Below are positions 9,631 through 18,947 of a stretch of DNA of 64,000 bases, piece after piece. Under the pieces are notes generated by a model. It made no database searches and was not told the DNA's origin. It worked only from the letters and a program-made list of their open reading frames with translations. The position numbers were made by a program, and so were the translations under genes. Positions within the stretch are counted from its first letter, which is position 1. The number at the start of each line of letters is the position of its first letter. This DNA is from an uncultured Porphyromonadaceae bacterium. GTDB taxonomy: Bacteria > Bacteroidota > Bacteroidia > Bacteroidales > Muribaculaceae. The stretch is from contig CALDIF010000066.1 of NCBI GenBank assembly GCA_937901905.1, positions 1 to 64,000 on the forward strand, read 5' to 3'.

Positions 9631-9668
9631 AAAAGCCCCCCAAGGACTTGAGTCCTCGAGGGGCTTTT
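9631..9668 (-). terminator. Bidirectional terminator of the giant gene
   Basis: The outer arms AAAAGCCCC (9631-9639) and GGGGCTTTT (9660-9668) enclose an inner AGGACT/AGTCCT stem, so either strand ends in a U-tract. It lies 49 bases beyond the minus-strand stop of the giant gene. A further C-run/G-run hairpin is visible at 9672-9694. Confidence 0.75.
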
Positions 9669-9716
9669 CTATCCCCCCTCATTCGGGAGGGGGGGCAGGG
9701 GGAGGTCCGTTGCCTC

Positions 9717-12700
9717 TCACTTGAGCACCTTCACCGTCGACACCGACCCGTCGGTGTACTCGGTGACGATGATGTTCATGCCGTCGAACGGACGGTCGCT
9801 CGTGCGACCCACCACGTCGACATATTGCACACGCTTCACCTCGCGAGTGCCGGTGAGGTCGTTGACACTTGTCGGAGTCGTAGGCAACGTGATTGCCGTG
9901 GGTTGCAACTCGAGTGTACTTGTCTCGCTAAGGCCGGTCTTGGGAGCACGGCGCGGAGCTTGGCTGCCACCGGTCTTGACCTTAACCACAGCGAGGAAGG
10001 TTAACTCGTTGTCCTCGTTACCGCTCTGCGCGAGATGAGACTCGATAGCATCGCTACGGTCACCGCAGAGGGTCCAATCGACACTGACAGCACCGCTCAG
10101 GTCGGCACCGTTGGTCTTGTCACCGCTCTTGGCGGGAATGACGAACATGCCGTCGCTCCACGTTGCGTTTGTCACGAGCACCACCTCTTGTGACTTGGGA
10201 CGCACGAAGAAGAAGGTGCGACCGAGGTTGCTTACCACAGCACCGTTATCGCCGGTGTACTCGTCGTTGAAGTTAGCCATCGTCACCACGTTGGCGGCGG
10301 TCGAGTTCACGTCGGTACTGTACACGAGGTTACTGCTGCTGCTGGGCGTGGGGAGCGATTGCAACTCGATGGTGTAGTTGACATCGTCGGTGTAGCGACC
10401 TGTCACCGTTGCCGGGTAAATAAACTTGCCCACAAAACTTTGTGCCTCATCTTCAGCGTCTTCGAGGTTCGTGAAGTCGAGGATTACCCAGTTGCTCTGG
10501 TCCCACTCGTCGGCATTGGCGGCGTTGGGATACAAGGCTGCCACATAGTCTTCCCAACCCTCGAGGTTCTCACGCTTGGTGATTGACACGTTGCCCTGGT
10601 CCTTAGCCCACAACTTGGTGCCGTTAGCGTACACACCCACCAACTCGTCACTGATGGTGTATGTCGTTCCCGTAGTGCCAAACATCTCGATGTTGGCCAG
10701 CGGGGTGGCCTCCTTCTTGTAGATGTAAACGGGCAGACCTGCCGTCTCGCTGCTATAGGTATTGAACAGGTTGAACGACTTGTTGTAGCGCAGGTAGCGC
10801 GGCTGCTCGCTGTACATGTTAATCATGTGGGCAGTGCCGTCGGCATCAATCTCGATGGACCACTCGATGCTGTGTCCGGATACGGCGTTGGGGTCGGTGT
10901 TGACGTCGGTGAGCAACTGGTTGGTGCTGCCGCTCGTCTTGCCGTAGATAAAGCCGGTCGAACTGTTGGTCGAGCCGTTGGCGGTGTGGACGTACCAGTT
11001 GTCGCCGATCTGACGCATGGTGAACACGGCGAGGTCATCGTTGCCAAAGACATCGAGGTACTCACCGCGATAGCCCGTGTCGCCCGACTGCAGGAACAGC
11101 ACCGGAGCGTCGTCGCGGTTGTTGGCCTTCTGCGTGCGAGTCAGCGACATGCTCTCGGCCTTGTTGACAATCACATAGACCGAGTTCGCGTTGAGTTCGC
11201 TCACGCCGGTGACGAGCGAATAGACGATACCGTTGCTCTTGACGAACGTGTAGGTGCGCTGCTCGGCCTCGCGGCTGTAGTAGCCGTCCTCCTCGGCGAT
11301 GGCGCGCACGGTGGTCGTCTCGCTCACTGAGAAGCCGCCGGTGTACTCCATGCGGTTCTCGTTGCTGTCGTCGCTCGGGTCGCTGCCGTCGGTGGTGTAC
11401 CAGATGGTGGCACCGACCGTCTCGCAGGCGATGGTAACACTGACAGCGGAGCTGCCTACGGCCTGCATCGAACTCTCCGGACTGATGACCGGCTGCTCGA
11501 TCTCACCCATGTTGATGGTGAGGACGCGGTTGATACTCTGCAACTCGTCGAACTTGTCGGTCGAGTGGGTCGAGTAGGTCTCGACAGTCATCGACTTGGT
11601 GACGGGGATTTGCTCGCCCGCGTAGATCCGGAAGTCCTCCATGTCGCTGGTCTTGTACCAGATCTGGGCGCCGCGCGTGTCGCAGGTGAGCGTGAGCGTG
11701 GTCGCCTCGTAGATGGTGCGCTCCGGCGTGTGGTTGGTCATGTCGGAAGCGGTGGCGTCGTCGGCGAGGTTGAAGATCGGTGGGAAGATGTACTCGAAGT
11801 CTATCGGGAACACCTCGTAGGGTGCATTGTTCCAGGTCGAGTTCTTCGCGTAGGGACCGTAGAAGTACACGATCGCATAGACAGCGAATGTGCCTCCCTT
11901 GTTCTGGATCTGGTCGAAGAACGTCTGGTCGTAGTCCGACGAGCCGTTATAGCCGCTGTACAGGTACAGACCGTCGTAGTAGCACAGCGGCACACCCAAC
12001 TCACCGGTGATTGTTCCGGCGTGCTTCGCCGAGCCGGCTCCGGCGCCCGTCACACCGGTGATGGTGTTCTTGCGCAAGTGCACATAGTGGCCGAAGATGT
12101 TCTGACCGGTCACATAGCCGGCGTAAGCGGCGCTGGTGGTGCTGGCGTTGGCATACGCATCACCGGTGAACGTGCCGTTCGGGTAACCCCAACCGTCACG
12201 GATGTCCCTGCACGTCGTCGTTTCCGGCACGAGAGGACGGTTCGCCAGCAGACCGGCATTCCAGGCGGTGTTGTCACTCTGGCTCTGCATGTCAAGCTCG
12301 TTGATGTAGCTTTCGCTCCACACCGTCGCCGTGCCGGTGATGGTGCCGCCCTTGATCCAGTCGCCCGGCTGGTACTTGCGCCAGCTCTGCTTGCTTGTGG
12401 CGTTCTTGCCGAAGTAGATGTAGCCGTAGCCGCTGTTGTCGCGGACAAAGGCGAACTCGGGTGTCGAGCCGTCGTTGCGGAAGGTGTTCATGTAGATCAC
12501 CTCGATCGGGTTGCGGAACGTCTTGGTCGTGCCGGTGGCGTCCTCGTTCATGTCCTGCACGCAGTACCAGTACTCGTCGTTGGTGTCCGTCTCCTTCACC
12601 ACCTGGTAGACAATCTCACGGACGGTCGATGCCATCGAGCCGACGTAGGCGATTGCCTTCACGCGGGTGAAGCCCTCTTCCATCGCCACATTACCCGTGT

Positions 12701-15700
12701 AGAGGGTGCCGCTCGACTTGCTCGGGGCGGCGGGCTCCGTCAGGGCGGCGTAGGTTGCCGCATGGGTAGAGGTGTAGTAGATCTGCGCGCCCGGACTGAC
12801 GGTGAAGATCTCCACCGTGCGGTCGCGGTTCTGCTCGTAGTAGACAATCCAGTCCGTGCTCCCGTCGGCACCGCTCACGATGCCGGTGTTGTAACTGCTG
12901 GGCAGCGGCGAGAACATCGGCTGCTGCACACCGATTTTGTAGGTGTGCGTCTTGGTGTAGGTGCCGCCGTCACCGGAGCGCTCGTCGGCGGCGTGGACGG
13001 TGATCGAGGCCTCACGGTCGACGGTGATGGCGCCGGTGTAGGTCACGCCGGTGGCGTCCACGTGGGTAGCATCGGGGTCGCTCCAGACGATGTCGTAGGT
13101 CATGGTGACGGTGCCGACGGCGTTCTGCGGCGTGAGGGTCACATTCTTGGTGTAGAGGTAGGTGCCACCAGCCGGCGAGAAGACCACGTCGAGGTTGGCC
13201 GCCGTCAGCATGTAGGTCGTCTCGGTCGTCGCGCTCGCGATCCACGTGCCGGTGGAGTTCAGGTGGACCGCGGCCCCGCTGTACTGACCGGTGAACGTGC
13301 CGCCGTAGAAGTTGGTCAGCGTGACAGAGTGGAGAACCTGGATGTCACCGTTGGCGACGAGGATGTCGATGTAGGGCGCGGTCGACGCGTCATAGAGCTG
13401 CCAGCCGGAGCTGGTCACCTCGCCCGTCGAGGAGTCGAAGGCGAATGTCGGCGGCGTGTACGAGGTGGTCTCGAGGGCATACCAGATCCGGGTGGTCCAG
13501 TCGGTGTTGTTGAGCTTCGAGGCGGTGGTTGTCGTCAGGCGCGTCTGCTGGTCGCCGTCATAGGAGCCCGCGGCGAGGGAGGCCTCCGGAGCCGCGGCGG
13601 TGAAGGTGATGATGCCGCTCACGGGGTCGCCGGCTATGTCGTTGATGACCGGGATGACTGTGAGCTCGACATCGCTGTCGAGGAAGATGAACTTCTCGCC
13701 GCTCGAGGGTGTCGGTACCTCGGCGCTCGACATCGTGGGCGTCGTGCCGTCAAGCGTGTAGAAGAAGCGGATGTTCGCCTTGCCGTAGGCGTTGCGGTTG
13801 GCCAGGCTGCCGTTGGGATAGATGAACACGGGGTTGTTGTACTCCTGATCGTCGCAGTCCCAGTTGTCGCCGCACGGCTTGGTGTGCCACGTCGGCTTGA
13901 TGCAGGTGAACGTCGCGCTCACCTCGTCGCTGCCCTCCATGTCGGTCTTGGTGGCGCGAGCGGTGACGGTCACCGTGCCGCCCAGGGCGGTCTGCGACAG
14001 TGCGAACGGCTCGCTGTAGGCGGTCCACGTCGTGCCGCCGTCGAGGCTGTACTCGATGGTGGAGCCGTCGGTGGCGCAGGCGAGCGTCACCTGGTCGGTG
14101 CCGATGAAGTTGTACAGGCCGATGTACTGGCCGGCCGCGCCGCTGATCGTCGGCTTCTTCACCTTGTTGCTCTCATGCAGCTTGTAGATGTAGGCCGCGC
14201 CCTGCTGGGTGCTGTAGAAACGGAACATCGGCGAGTTGCTGTTGAACGACAACTTGTAACTGCCACTCACCAACTCTATCGTCGCGCGGTCGTGGTCGCT
14301 GTTGTCAACGCTAATCGTTGCGTAGTAGGGCGTCGAGCCGCGCTGAAGGCTACCACTTGAGGTGCTGTAGAGATAACCGTCGGAGGTGTGGATTGCCCAC
14401 TTGCCGGCATTGTCACCGGTGCCGGCGACAAAGTCAACGAGGTTCATCAACGACGACGAACTGATGATGCCGGTGCTGCTGTCGTAGGTCTCAGAAGTCA
14501 GTCCCACCGCATTCAGACGCGTGTTGGCAAGCGTCGTTCCCATCACATGGGTGGGAACATAGTCGCCACTGGCAGCGCCGCCCACGATGAGGTAGGTCTC
14601 GCCGGCCTTGATGTCGTGCACGTCGGTCAGCAACTCGTACTCGTCACCGGCGAAGTAGCCCACGCGGATGGTGACATCCTTGGCGGGCATGGTGAACGAG
14701 TAGGTGCCCTCGTTGGCCGTGATGGCAGTCTGGACGGTGGCGTCGTTGTTCTCGTACTCATAGAACACGTTGGTGATCGTGTAGCCGGCCATCGGTGTGA
14801 CGGTGAAGCTCACCGTCTCGCCCTTGACGGCGGTGGCGGGGACACCGGTCACCTGACCGTTGGCGCTCACCACGGCGATGGTGTACGGCTTCAGCGCGAA
14901 CACGGCGGTGACTGTTGTCGCGGTGCCCGGCATGCCGAACGACTGCAACTCGGTGATGTCGGCGCTGCTGCTGCCACTGGCCCATGAGTAGGTCAACGAC
15001 TGCAACTCGTAGCCGTTAGCCGGTGTGATGACCGGTGTCACGAGCGTGTTATAGGCGGCTGCGTCGAGGCCGGTGACGGTACCGCCGGTGTCGCCGGTGT
15101 TCAGGTCTCCGTTGATGTCGTAGTACCGGTTGACGTAGGTGATGGAGATGGCCTCGGCCCAGGTCGGAGTCACGGTGACGTTGCCGGCGGGCATCGTGAA
15201 GGTGTAGGTGCCGTCGCCGTTGTCGGTGACCGTGGCGCTCGGGCTGACGCTGATGCCCGTGCAGGCATAGCCGGTGTCGGCTGTCGCCGTCACGGTGATC
15301 ACGACGCCCTCGTTGGCGTCGGACCGGCCGCTCAGCGTGCCGCCCGTCACCGTCGCGTAAGTGATCGTGTAGTCACCGGGCTCCACCTGACGGTAGATTC
15401 GAACTTGCTCATATCCGGTGTCAGTCTGTGCAGAGCCATAGCAATTAAACAGAGTATTAGTTCCGGTTCCATTATAATATAAATAGCCACGTGTAGCATT
15501 GAAAATCACAGTTGCGGCACCACTACTCGCAATCGCAATTGACGCTTTGGTACGGTCCTCATCCGAAGTTGTGTATTGAAGTCGATTGCTATCACCACTA
15601 CTTGCAGCGAGATACTTGCTCGTGCTTTCAATAAATGTTCCTTCGAACTGCCACGGATAATTGCTATCTTCGGTTGAAACAAGTTTAAAGACACCTATTT

Positions 15701-18464
15701 CGCTGGTCGCTGTAGCAATATTGTCTGCAACGCTGATATCAACACCCGGTTTGTTGTTTCCTGTTGTCTGGGTGCCGATTGCCTTAAGAGTACCGTTGCC
15801 ACTTCCATTCAGAATAAGGTACTTAGCACCTGCCACAAGATCAGTTGCATCAGTCACCAACTCATATTGAGTGCTGTTGTTGACTGCGGTGACGGTGTAG
15901 GTGGCGGAGCCGGTGACGGCGATGTTGCCGATGTAGGCCTTGCCGTAGATGGTCTTGCTGCCGATGTCTGCGGTGACGAACTCGTAGGTGGCGTTCCACG
16001 TGCTGCCGTTGTCATCGTTGACGCCGACGGTGACGGCGGCGTTGCTGTCGATGGCGGCGATGAGCGTCGTCAGGTCGCTCGACGCACTCACCGTCGTCCC
16101 CGTCTCCACGCTGCTGCCGCTCGCCGGCGAGAACGTCAGCGTGGGCTCGTGCTTGGTGAAGGCGATGGTCGACATGTCGCCGGCAATCGTTATCGTATAG
16201 ACACCCGGGGCAATGGCAAACTCATTGCCGTCGCCACCGTTCCACGTCAAAGCGGTAGCAGTGCCGGTGGTGTTGGTCACCGTCCAGTTGCCGCCGGAGG
16301 TCGGCCACGTTGCGGTGCCGTCGACAAACAGATAGAAGAAGTTGCTGCTCTCGGTGGCGAAGAACACGTCGAGGGTGTAGCTGTCCGCAGTGCTGTCGTA
16401 GGTGAACTGCGGACCGGTGTTGGTGTTCACCCAATCCGAGGTGGAGGTCGTGTTGTAACGACCCGCCAGCTTGACCGTCTGACGGTAGAGCACAAAGTTG
16501 CCGGTGATGGTCACCGCGCTTGCCGGCATGGTGAACTGGTAGATAGGTCCGTTGCTGTCGGAGGAGCTGTAGAGCGTTGCCGTGACGGGATTGCTGCTCG
16601 CATCGACAATCGTGAGCGGCGTGGTGGGGTCAACCATCCAGCCGTTGACCGTGTGCAGCTGCACCTTGACGACATCTCCATATTGAGCGGTTGCCACATT
16701 GTCAATTACAGTGAAGCCGTCATTCATCCACACGGCACAACCGGCTGTCTCGGCTGCCGAAGTAGTGACCGCTGTGCTGATGGCATAGTCAACCTTCGAG
16801 AACGTCGCGGTGACGGTGACGTTGCTCCCCGGCATGGTGAAGGAATAGACACCACCCGAGGGGGTGATCGTGTGGTCGCTGCCGTCGTTATAGGACACGG
16901 TGGCGATCTCGTAGCCGCTGTCCGGCGTGACGGTCACGGTAATTGTCTCGTTGCCGTCGCTCGACGACTTGCTCGCGCTGATCGTGCCGCCCGCTGCAGG
17001 CTGCGTCACCGTAATCGTGTACGCCCCGGCAGGAACTTCCTCTAACTTCACTTCGTCAAGCATTGGACGATTGTTACTACTAGATGTCCACGTGAAACTT
17101 AACGATGCTGATGTCGCTTTAACATAAACTGTATAAGTCGTGAAACTTCCTTGCGCCAAAGTTACACTTGAAAGTGCTGTTTCGCATTGTTCATCTGAAT
17201 ACAAACTTGCACCGGAAGCGGAAATAGCAAATGATGAGCCGTTATCACTATTCCATCTTCCGGCTTTAAAGGTCAACTTGTAAACTTCCCCGTCAGTCAC
17301 CGTTATAGCAGGTGAAACAATTGATGAGCTTTTAGCTAAACGAGCACATTGTGAACCGGTGTACACAGTTCCGGAGCCTGTTGACCATAAATTTCCTGTG
17401 GTGTTATTATCGCAGTTCGAATAATCAATATTACTACTCGATGCAATAGAAGCCCACGTACCGTCATTTCCTCCTGTACCGCTAATGCTGTTGAAAGACT
17501 CGTAGAAGATGTAAGAGGGTATATCCTCGAAGGCGAAGACCACCGTCACGGCCTGACCCGGCATCGTGAAAGTGTAGTCACTCTGATTAATCGTCACGCT
17601 CGACGGCGTGACGGTCGTGTTTGTCCAGTCGACTTGCTTGCCGCTTGGAATGGTCGGTGTCAGGGTCACCGTCTGCCCCTCATAGGCACTCGTGGGCGAC
17701 GCGGTGCCATTGGTCACAGAAATCGAATAGGTCGGCAGGGCGGAGAACGTGGCGGATACAGTCACGTCGCTTGCCGGCATCGAGAATGTCGCGGTGTTGC
17801 CGTTCGCGCTCCAATCAGACACTCCCGAGGGAGCGTTCCACGTGTCAAATTCATAGCCGCTATCGGCAGTTGCCGTTGCTGTCACCGTAGCACCTTCCGC
17901 AGCAGATGTGACCGTCGAGCCTCCGACAGTGAAAGTCACCGAGCCATTGCTTGAAATGTCAGTCAAGTTATAGGTTGTAGTGCCGCCACCGGAAGTGGTG
18001 TAGGTGACGGATATAGCAGTTAACTTTACTTGGCCATTCGTTTTATCATTGGTATTTCCCACTGTAAAAGTCACAGAACTACCAGAAATTGCCGTCGCTG
18101 AATTTGAGGTCACATTGGTTGAGCCATTCTTTAGGACACCATTATTTGAGACTGTATACGTGAATGTAACAGATTCTAGTGTAAATCCAGAACTAGCTGT
18201 AATGGTCAAGTCTCCACTCTGTGATTGATACAAACGCCAATCCGACCCCCAAAAAGAACCACAATTAGCACTTCCACTAGTTGAGATAGTAATATTATCA
18301 TCCAAACTAAAAGATGTATAACACGTTGGGGTCCCATTCCCCGAAGCAGTTGTCCAATTGTTAGCAGAAGCAATGTCAGTCATAGGACTTGACACTGTCG
18401 TACTTGCCCGGCCGACGCCATAGGCGAGGACGAGTAGAGTTAGAAATGTCAGTAATTTTTTCAT
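9717..18464 (-). CDS. Giant secreted repeat protein (2915 aa), probable T9SS cargo/adhesin
   Basis: The protein begins with a clear signal peptide (MKKLLTFLTLLVLAYGVGRA). It is then built from surface modules. At least seven divergent InlB-B-like repeats end in variants of YxFTMPxxxVTVxATF (near residues 225, 300, 545, 645, 1090, 1175 and 1260). Three ~160-residue modules starting Y(E/S)L(V/L)T recur at about 861-1021, 1275-1435 and 2414-2592. A jelly-roll-like segment lies at about 321-475, an OB-like segment near 1964-2225, and several chitobiase-C-terminal-like repeats with IWYTTDGSDPS or IEYSLDGGTTW signatures between about 1435 and 2410. The last ~40 residues (VQYVDVVGRTSDRPFDGMNI through VKVLK) look like a T9SS type-A sorting domain. 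No catalytic motif was seen. It is probably displayed on or released from the cell surface for adhesion or glycan binding (inference); PorX and PorW lie 6-10 kb away. Confidence 0.88.
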   Translation of the reverse strand: MKKLLTFLTLLVLAYGVGRASTTVSSPMTDIASANNWTTASGNGTPTCYTSFSLDDNITISTSGSANCGSFWGSDWRLYQSQSGDLTITASSGFTLESVTFTYTVSNNGVLKNGSTNVTSNSATAISGSSVTFTVGNTNDKTNGQVKLTAISVTYTTSGGGTTTYNLTDISSNGSVTFTVGGSTVTSAAEGATVTATATADSGYEFDTWNAPSGVSDWSANGNTATFSMPASDVTVSATFSALPTYSISVTNGTASPTSAYEGQTVTLTPTIPSGKQVDWTNTTVTPSSVTINQSDYTFTMPGQAVTVVFAFEDIPSYIFYESFNSISGTGGNDGTWASIASSSNIDYSNCDNNTTGNLWSTGSGTVYTGSQCARLAKSSSIVSPAITVTDGEVYKLTFKAGRWNSDNGSSFAISASGASLYSDEQCETALSSVTLAQGSFTTYTVYVKATSASLSFTWTSSSNNRPMLDEVKLEEVPAGAYTITVTQPAAGGTISASKSSSDGNETITVTVTPDSGYEIATVSYNDGSDHTITPSGGVYSFTMPGSNVTVTATFSKVDYAISTAVTTSAAETAGCAVWMNDGFTVIDNVATAQYGDVVKVQLHTVNGWMVDPTTPLTIVDASSNPVTATLYSSSDSNGPIYQFTMPASAVTITGNFVLYRQTVKLAGRYNTTSTSDWVNTNTGPQFTYDSTADSYTLDVFFATESSNFFYLFVDGTATWPTSGGNWTVTNTTGTATALTWNGGDGNEFAIAPGVYTITIAGDMSTIAFTKHEPTLTFSPASGSSVETGTTVSASSDLTTLIAAIDSNAAVTVGVNDDNGSTWNATYEFVTADIGSKTIYGKAYIGNIAVTGSATYTVTAVNNSTQYELVTDATDLVAGAKYLILNGSGNGTLKAIGTQTTGNNKPGVDISVADNIATATSEIGVFKLVSTEDSNYPWQFEGTFIESTSKYLAASSGDSNRLQYTTSDEDRTKASIAIASSGAATVIFNATRGYLYYNGTGTNTLFNCYGSAQTDTGYEQVRIYRQVEPGDYTITYATVTGGTLSGRSDANEGVVITVTATADTGYACTGISVSPSATVTDNGDGTYTFTMPAGNVTVTPTWAEAISITYVNRYYDINGDLNTGDTGGTVTGLDAAAYNTLVTPVITPANGYELQSLTYSWASGSSSADITELQSFGMPGTATTVTAVFALKPYTIAVVSANGQVTGVPATAVKGETVSFTVTPMAGYTITNVFYEYENNDATVQTAITANEGTYSFTMPAKDVTIRVGYFAGDEYELLTDVHDIKAGETYLIVGGAASGDYVPTHVMGTTLANTRLNAVGLTSETYDSSTGIISSSSLMNLVDFVAGTGDNAGKWAIHTSDGYLYSTSSGSLQRGSTPYYATISVDNSDHDRATIELVSGSYKLSFNSNSPMFRFYSTQQGAAYIYKLHESNKVKKPTISGAAGQYIGLYNFIGTDQVTLACATDGSTIEYSLDGGTTWTAYSEPFALSQTALGGTVTVTARATKTDMEGSDEVSATFTCIKPTWHTKPCGDNWDCDDQEYNNPVFIYPNGSLANRNAYGKANIRFFYTLDGTTPTMSSAEVPTPSSGEKFIFLDSDVELTVIPVINDIAGDPVSGIITFTAAAPEASLAAGSYDGDQQTRLTTTTASKLNNTDWTTRIWYALETTSYTPPTFAFDSSTGEVTSSGWQLYDASTAPYIDILVANGDIQVLHSVTLTNFYGGTFTGQYSGAAVHLNSTGTWIASATTETTYMLTAANLDVVFSPAGGTYLYTKNVTLTPQNAVGTVTMTYDIVWSDPDATHVDATGVTYTGAITVDREASITVHAADERSGDGGTYTKTHTYKIGVQQPMFSPLPSSYNTGIVSGADGSTDWIVYYEQNRDRTVEIFTVSPGAQIYYTSTHAATYAALTEPAAPSKSSGTLYTGNVAMEEGFTRVKAIAYVGSMASTVREIVYQVVKETDTNDEYWYCVQDMNEDATGTTKTFRNPIEVIYMNTFRNDGSTPEFAFVRDNSGYGYIYFGKNATSKQSWRKYQPGDWIKGGTITGTATVWSESYINELDMQSQSDNTAWNAGLLANRPLVPETTTCRDIRDGWGYPNGTFTGDAYANASTTSAAYAGYVTGQNIFGHYVHLRKNTITGVTGAGAGSAKHAGTITGELGVPLCYYDGLYLYSGYNGSSDYDQTFFDQIQNKGGTFAVYAIVYFYGPYAKNSTWNNAPYEVFPIDFEYIFPPIFNLADDATASDMTNHTPERTIYEATTLTLTCDTRGAQIWYKTSDMEDFRIYAGEQIPVTKSMTVETYSTHSTDKFDELQSINRVLTINMGEIEQPVISPESSMQAVGSSAVSVTIACETVGATIWYTTDGSDPSDDSNENRMEYTGGFSVSETTTVRAIAEEDGYYSREAEQRTYTFVKSNGIVYSLVTGVSELNANSVYVIVNKAESMSLTRTQKANNRDDAPVLFLQSGDTGYRGEYLDVFGNDDLAVFTMRQIGDNWYVHTANGSTNSSTGFIYGKTSGSTNQLLTDVNTDPNAVSGHSIEWSIEIDADGTAHMINMYSEQPRYLRYNKSFNLFNTYSSETAGLPVYIYKKEATPLANIEMFGTTGTTYTISDELVGVYANGTKLWAKDQGNVSITKRENLEGWEDYVAALYPNAANADEWDQSNWVILDFTNLEDAEDEAQSFVGKFIYPATVTGRYTDDVNYTIELQSLPTPSSSSNLVYSTDVNSTAANVVTMANFNDEYTGDNGAVVSNLGRTFFFVRPKSQEVVLVTNATWSDGMFVIPAKSGDKTNGADLSGAVSVDWTLCGDRSDAIESHLAQSGNEDNELTFLAVVKVKTGGSQAPRRAPKTGLSETSTLELQPTAITLPTTPTSVNDLTGTREVKRVQYVDVVGRTSDRPFDGMNIIVTEYTDGSVSTVKVLK

Positions 18465-18763
18465 AAGTATTTAATTTATAATTAGTTATATAATTTGTTC
18501 ATTGTCACTGTAGTTCAATTCGTTAAATTCGTTAAATTCGTAGTTTATCTCTCAATTTCTCTCGTTTGCACGAAAACAACAAATACAACCGAAACAACAG
18601 CTTTAATCTGTTGTTACAGTTGTCCGAGTTGTCCTCACAAACAGACGTAAACCCTGCAAACCCTATACATTAATCGGTAAACCTTAAACATTAATCTGTA
18701 AACTTCTATCACCCTCTCGCGAAAAACACCCCCACACAGACTAAATCCACATGAGGCTATTTA
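18465..18763 (-). promoter_or_regulatory. Long AT-rich leader of the giant gene
   Basis: About 300 nt separate the predicted transcription start (near 18763) from the start codon at 18464. The region holds tandem CGTTAAATT units (18521-18540), a repeated CATTAATC(G/T)GTAAAC element near 18670-18705, and CAACAG...CTGTTG dyads near 18595-18615. I see no open reading frame or known riboswitch in it. Confidence 0.45.
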
Positions 18764-18768
18764 AGGGG

Positions 18769-18776
18769 CAAAGGTA
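18769..18776 (-). promoter_or_regulatory. -7 box (TACCTTTG) for the giant gene
   Basis: A full TAnnTTTG match on the minus strand and the only good match upstream of the giant gene. Confidence 0.6.
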
Positions 18777-18877
18777 TGAATTTTATCGTTATCACAATGT
18801 ATATACACCGAATTTGATTGTTAAACTTTGTTAATCCAATCCGGTCTTTCGCATGGCGCGCCCCGTGACGACACCTA

Positions 18878-18923
18878 AAAACATCACGATGCGTGACCGC
18901 TCGGTCACGCATCGTGATGTTTT
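18878..18923. terminator. 22-bp perfect inverted repeat between hppA and the giant gene
   Basis: Arms 18878-18899 and 18902-18923 pair without mismatch around a 2-base centre; the arm core is CATCACGATGCGTGACCG. The outer A4/T4 ends give U-tracts on both strands. It lies 25 bases after the hppA stop on the minus strand, so it probably terminates hppA. Confidence 0.8.
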
Positions 18924-18947
18924 GACCTATCAGTAATTCATTTCACG

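Noticed and set aside
11565..14360. 931-codon open frame on the plus strand inside the giant gene
   Set aside because: It is antisense to the giant gene, Arg/Val/Gly/His-rich without recognisable motifs, and arises from GC-rich third positions. The minus-strand frame has clear domains and a signal peptide.
15867..17045. 392-codon plus-strand frame
   Set aside because: Same antisense effect in the GC-rich part of the giant gene; it stops where the AT-rich module begins.
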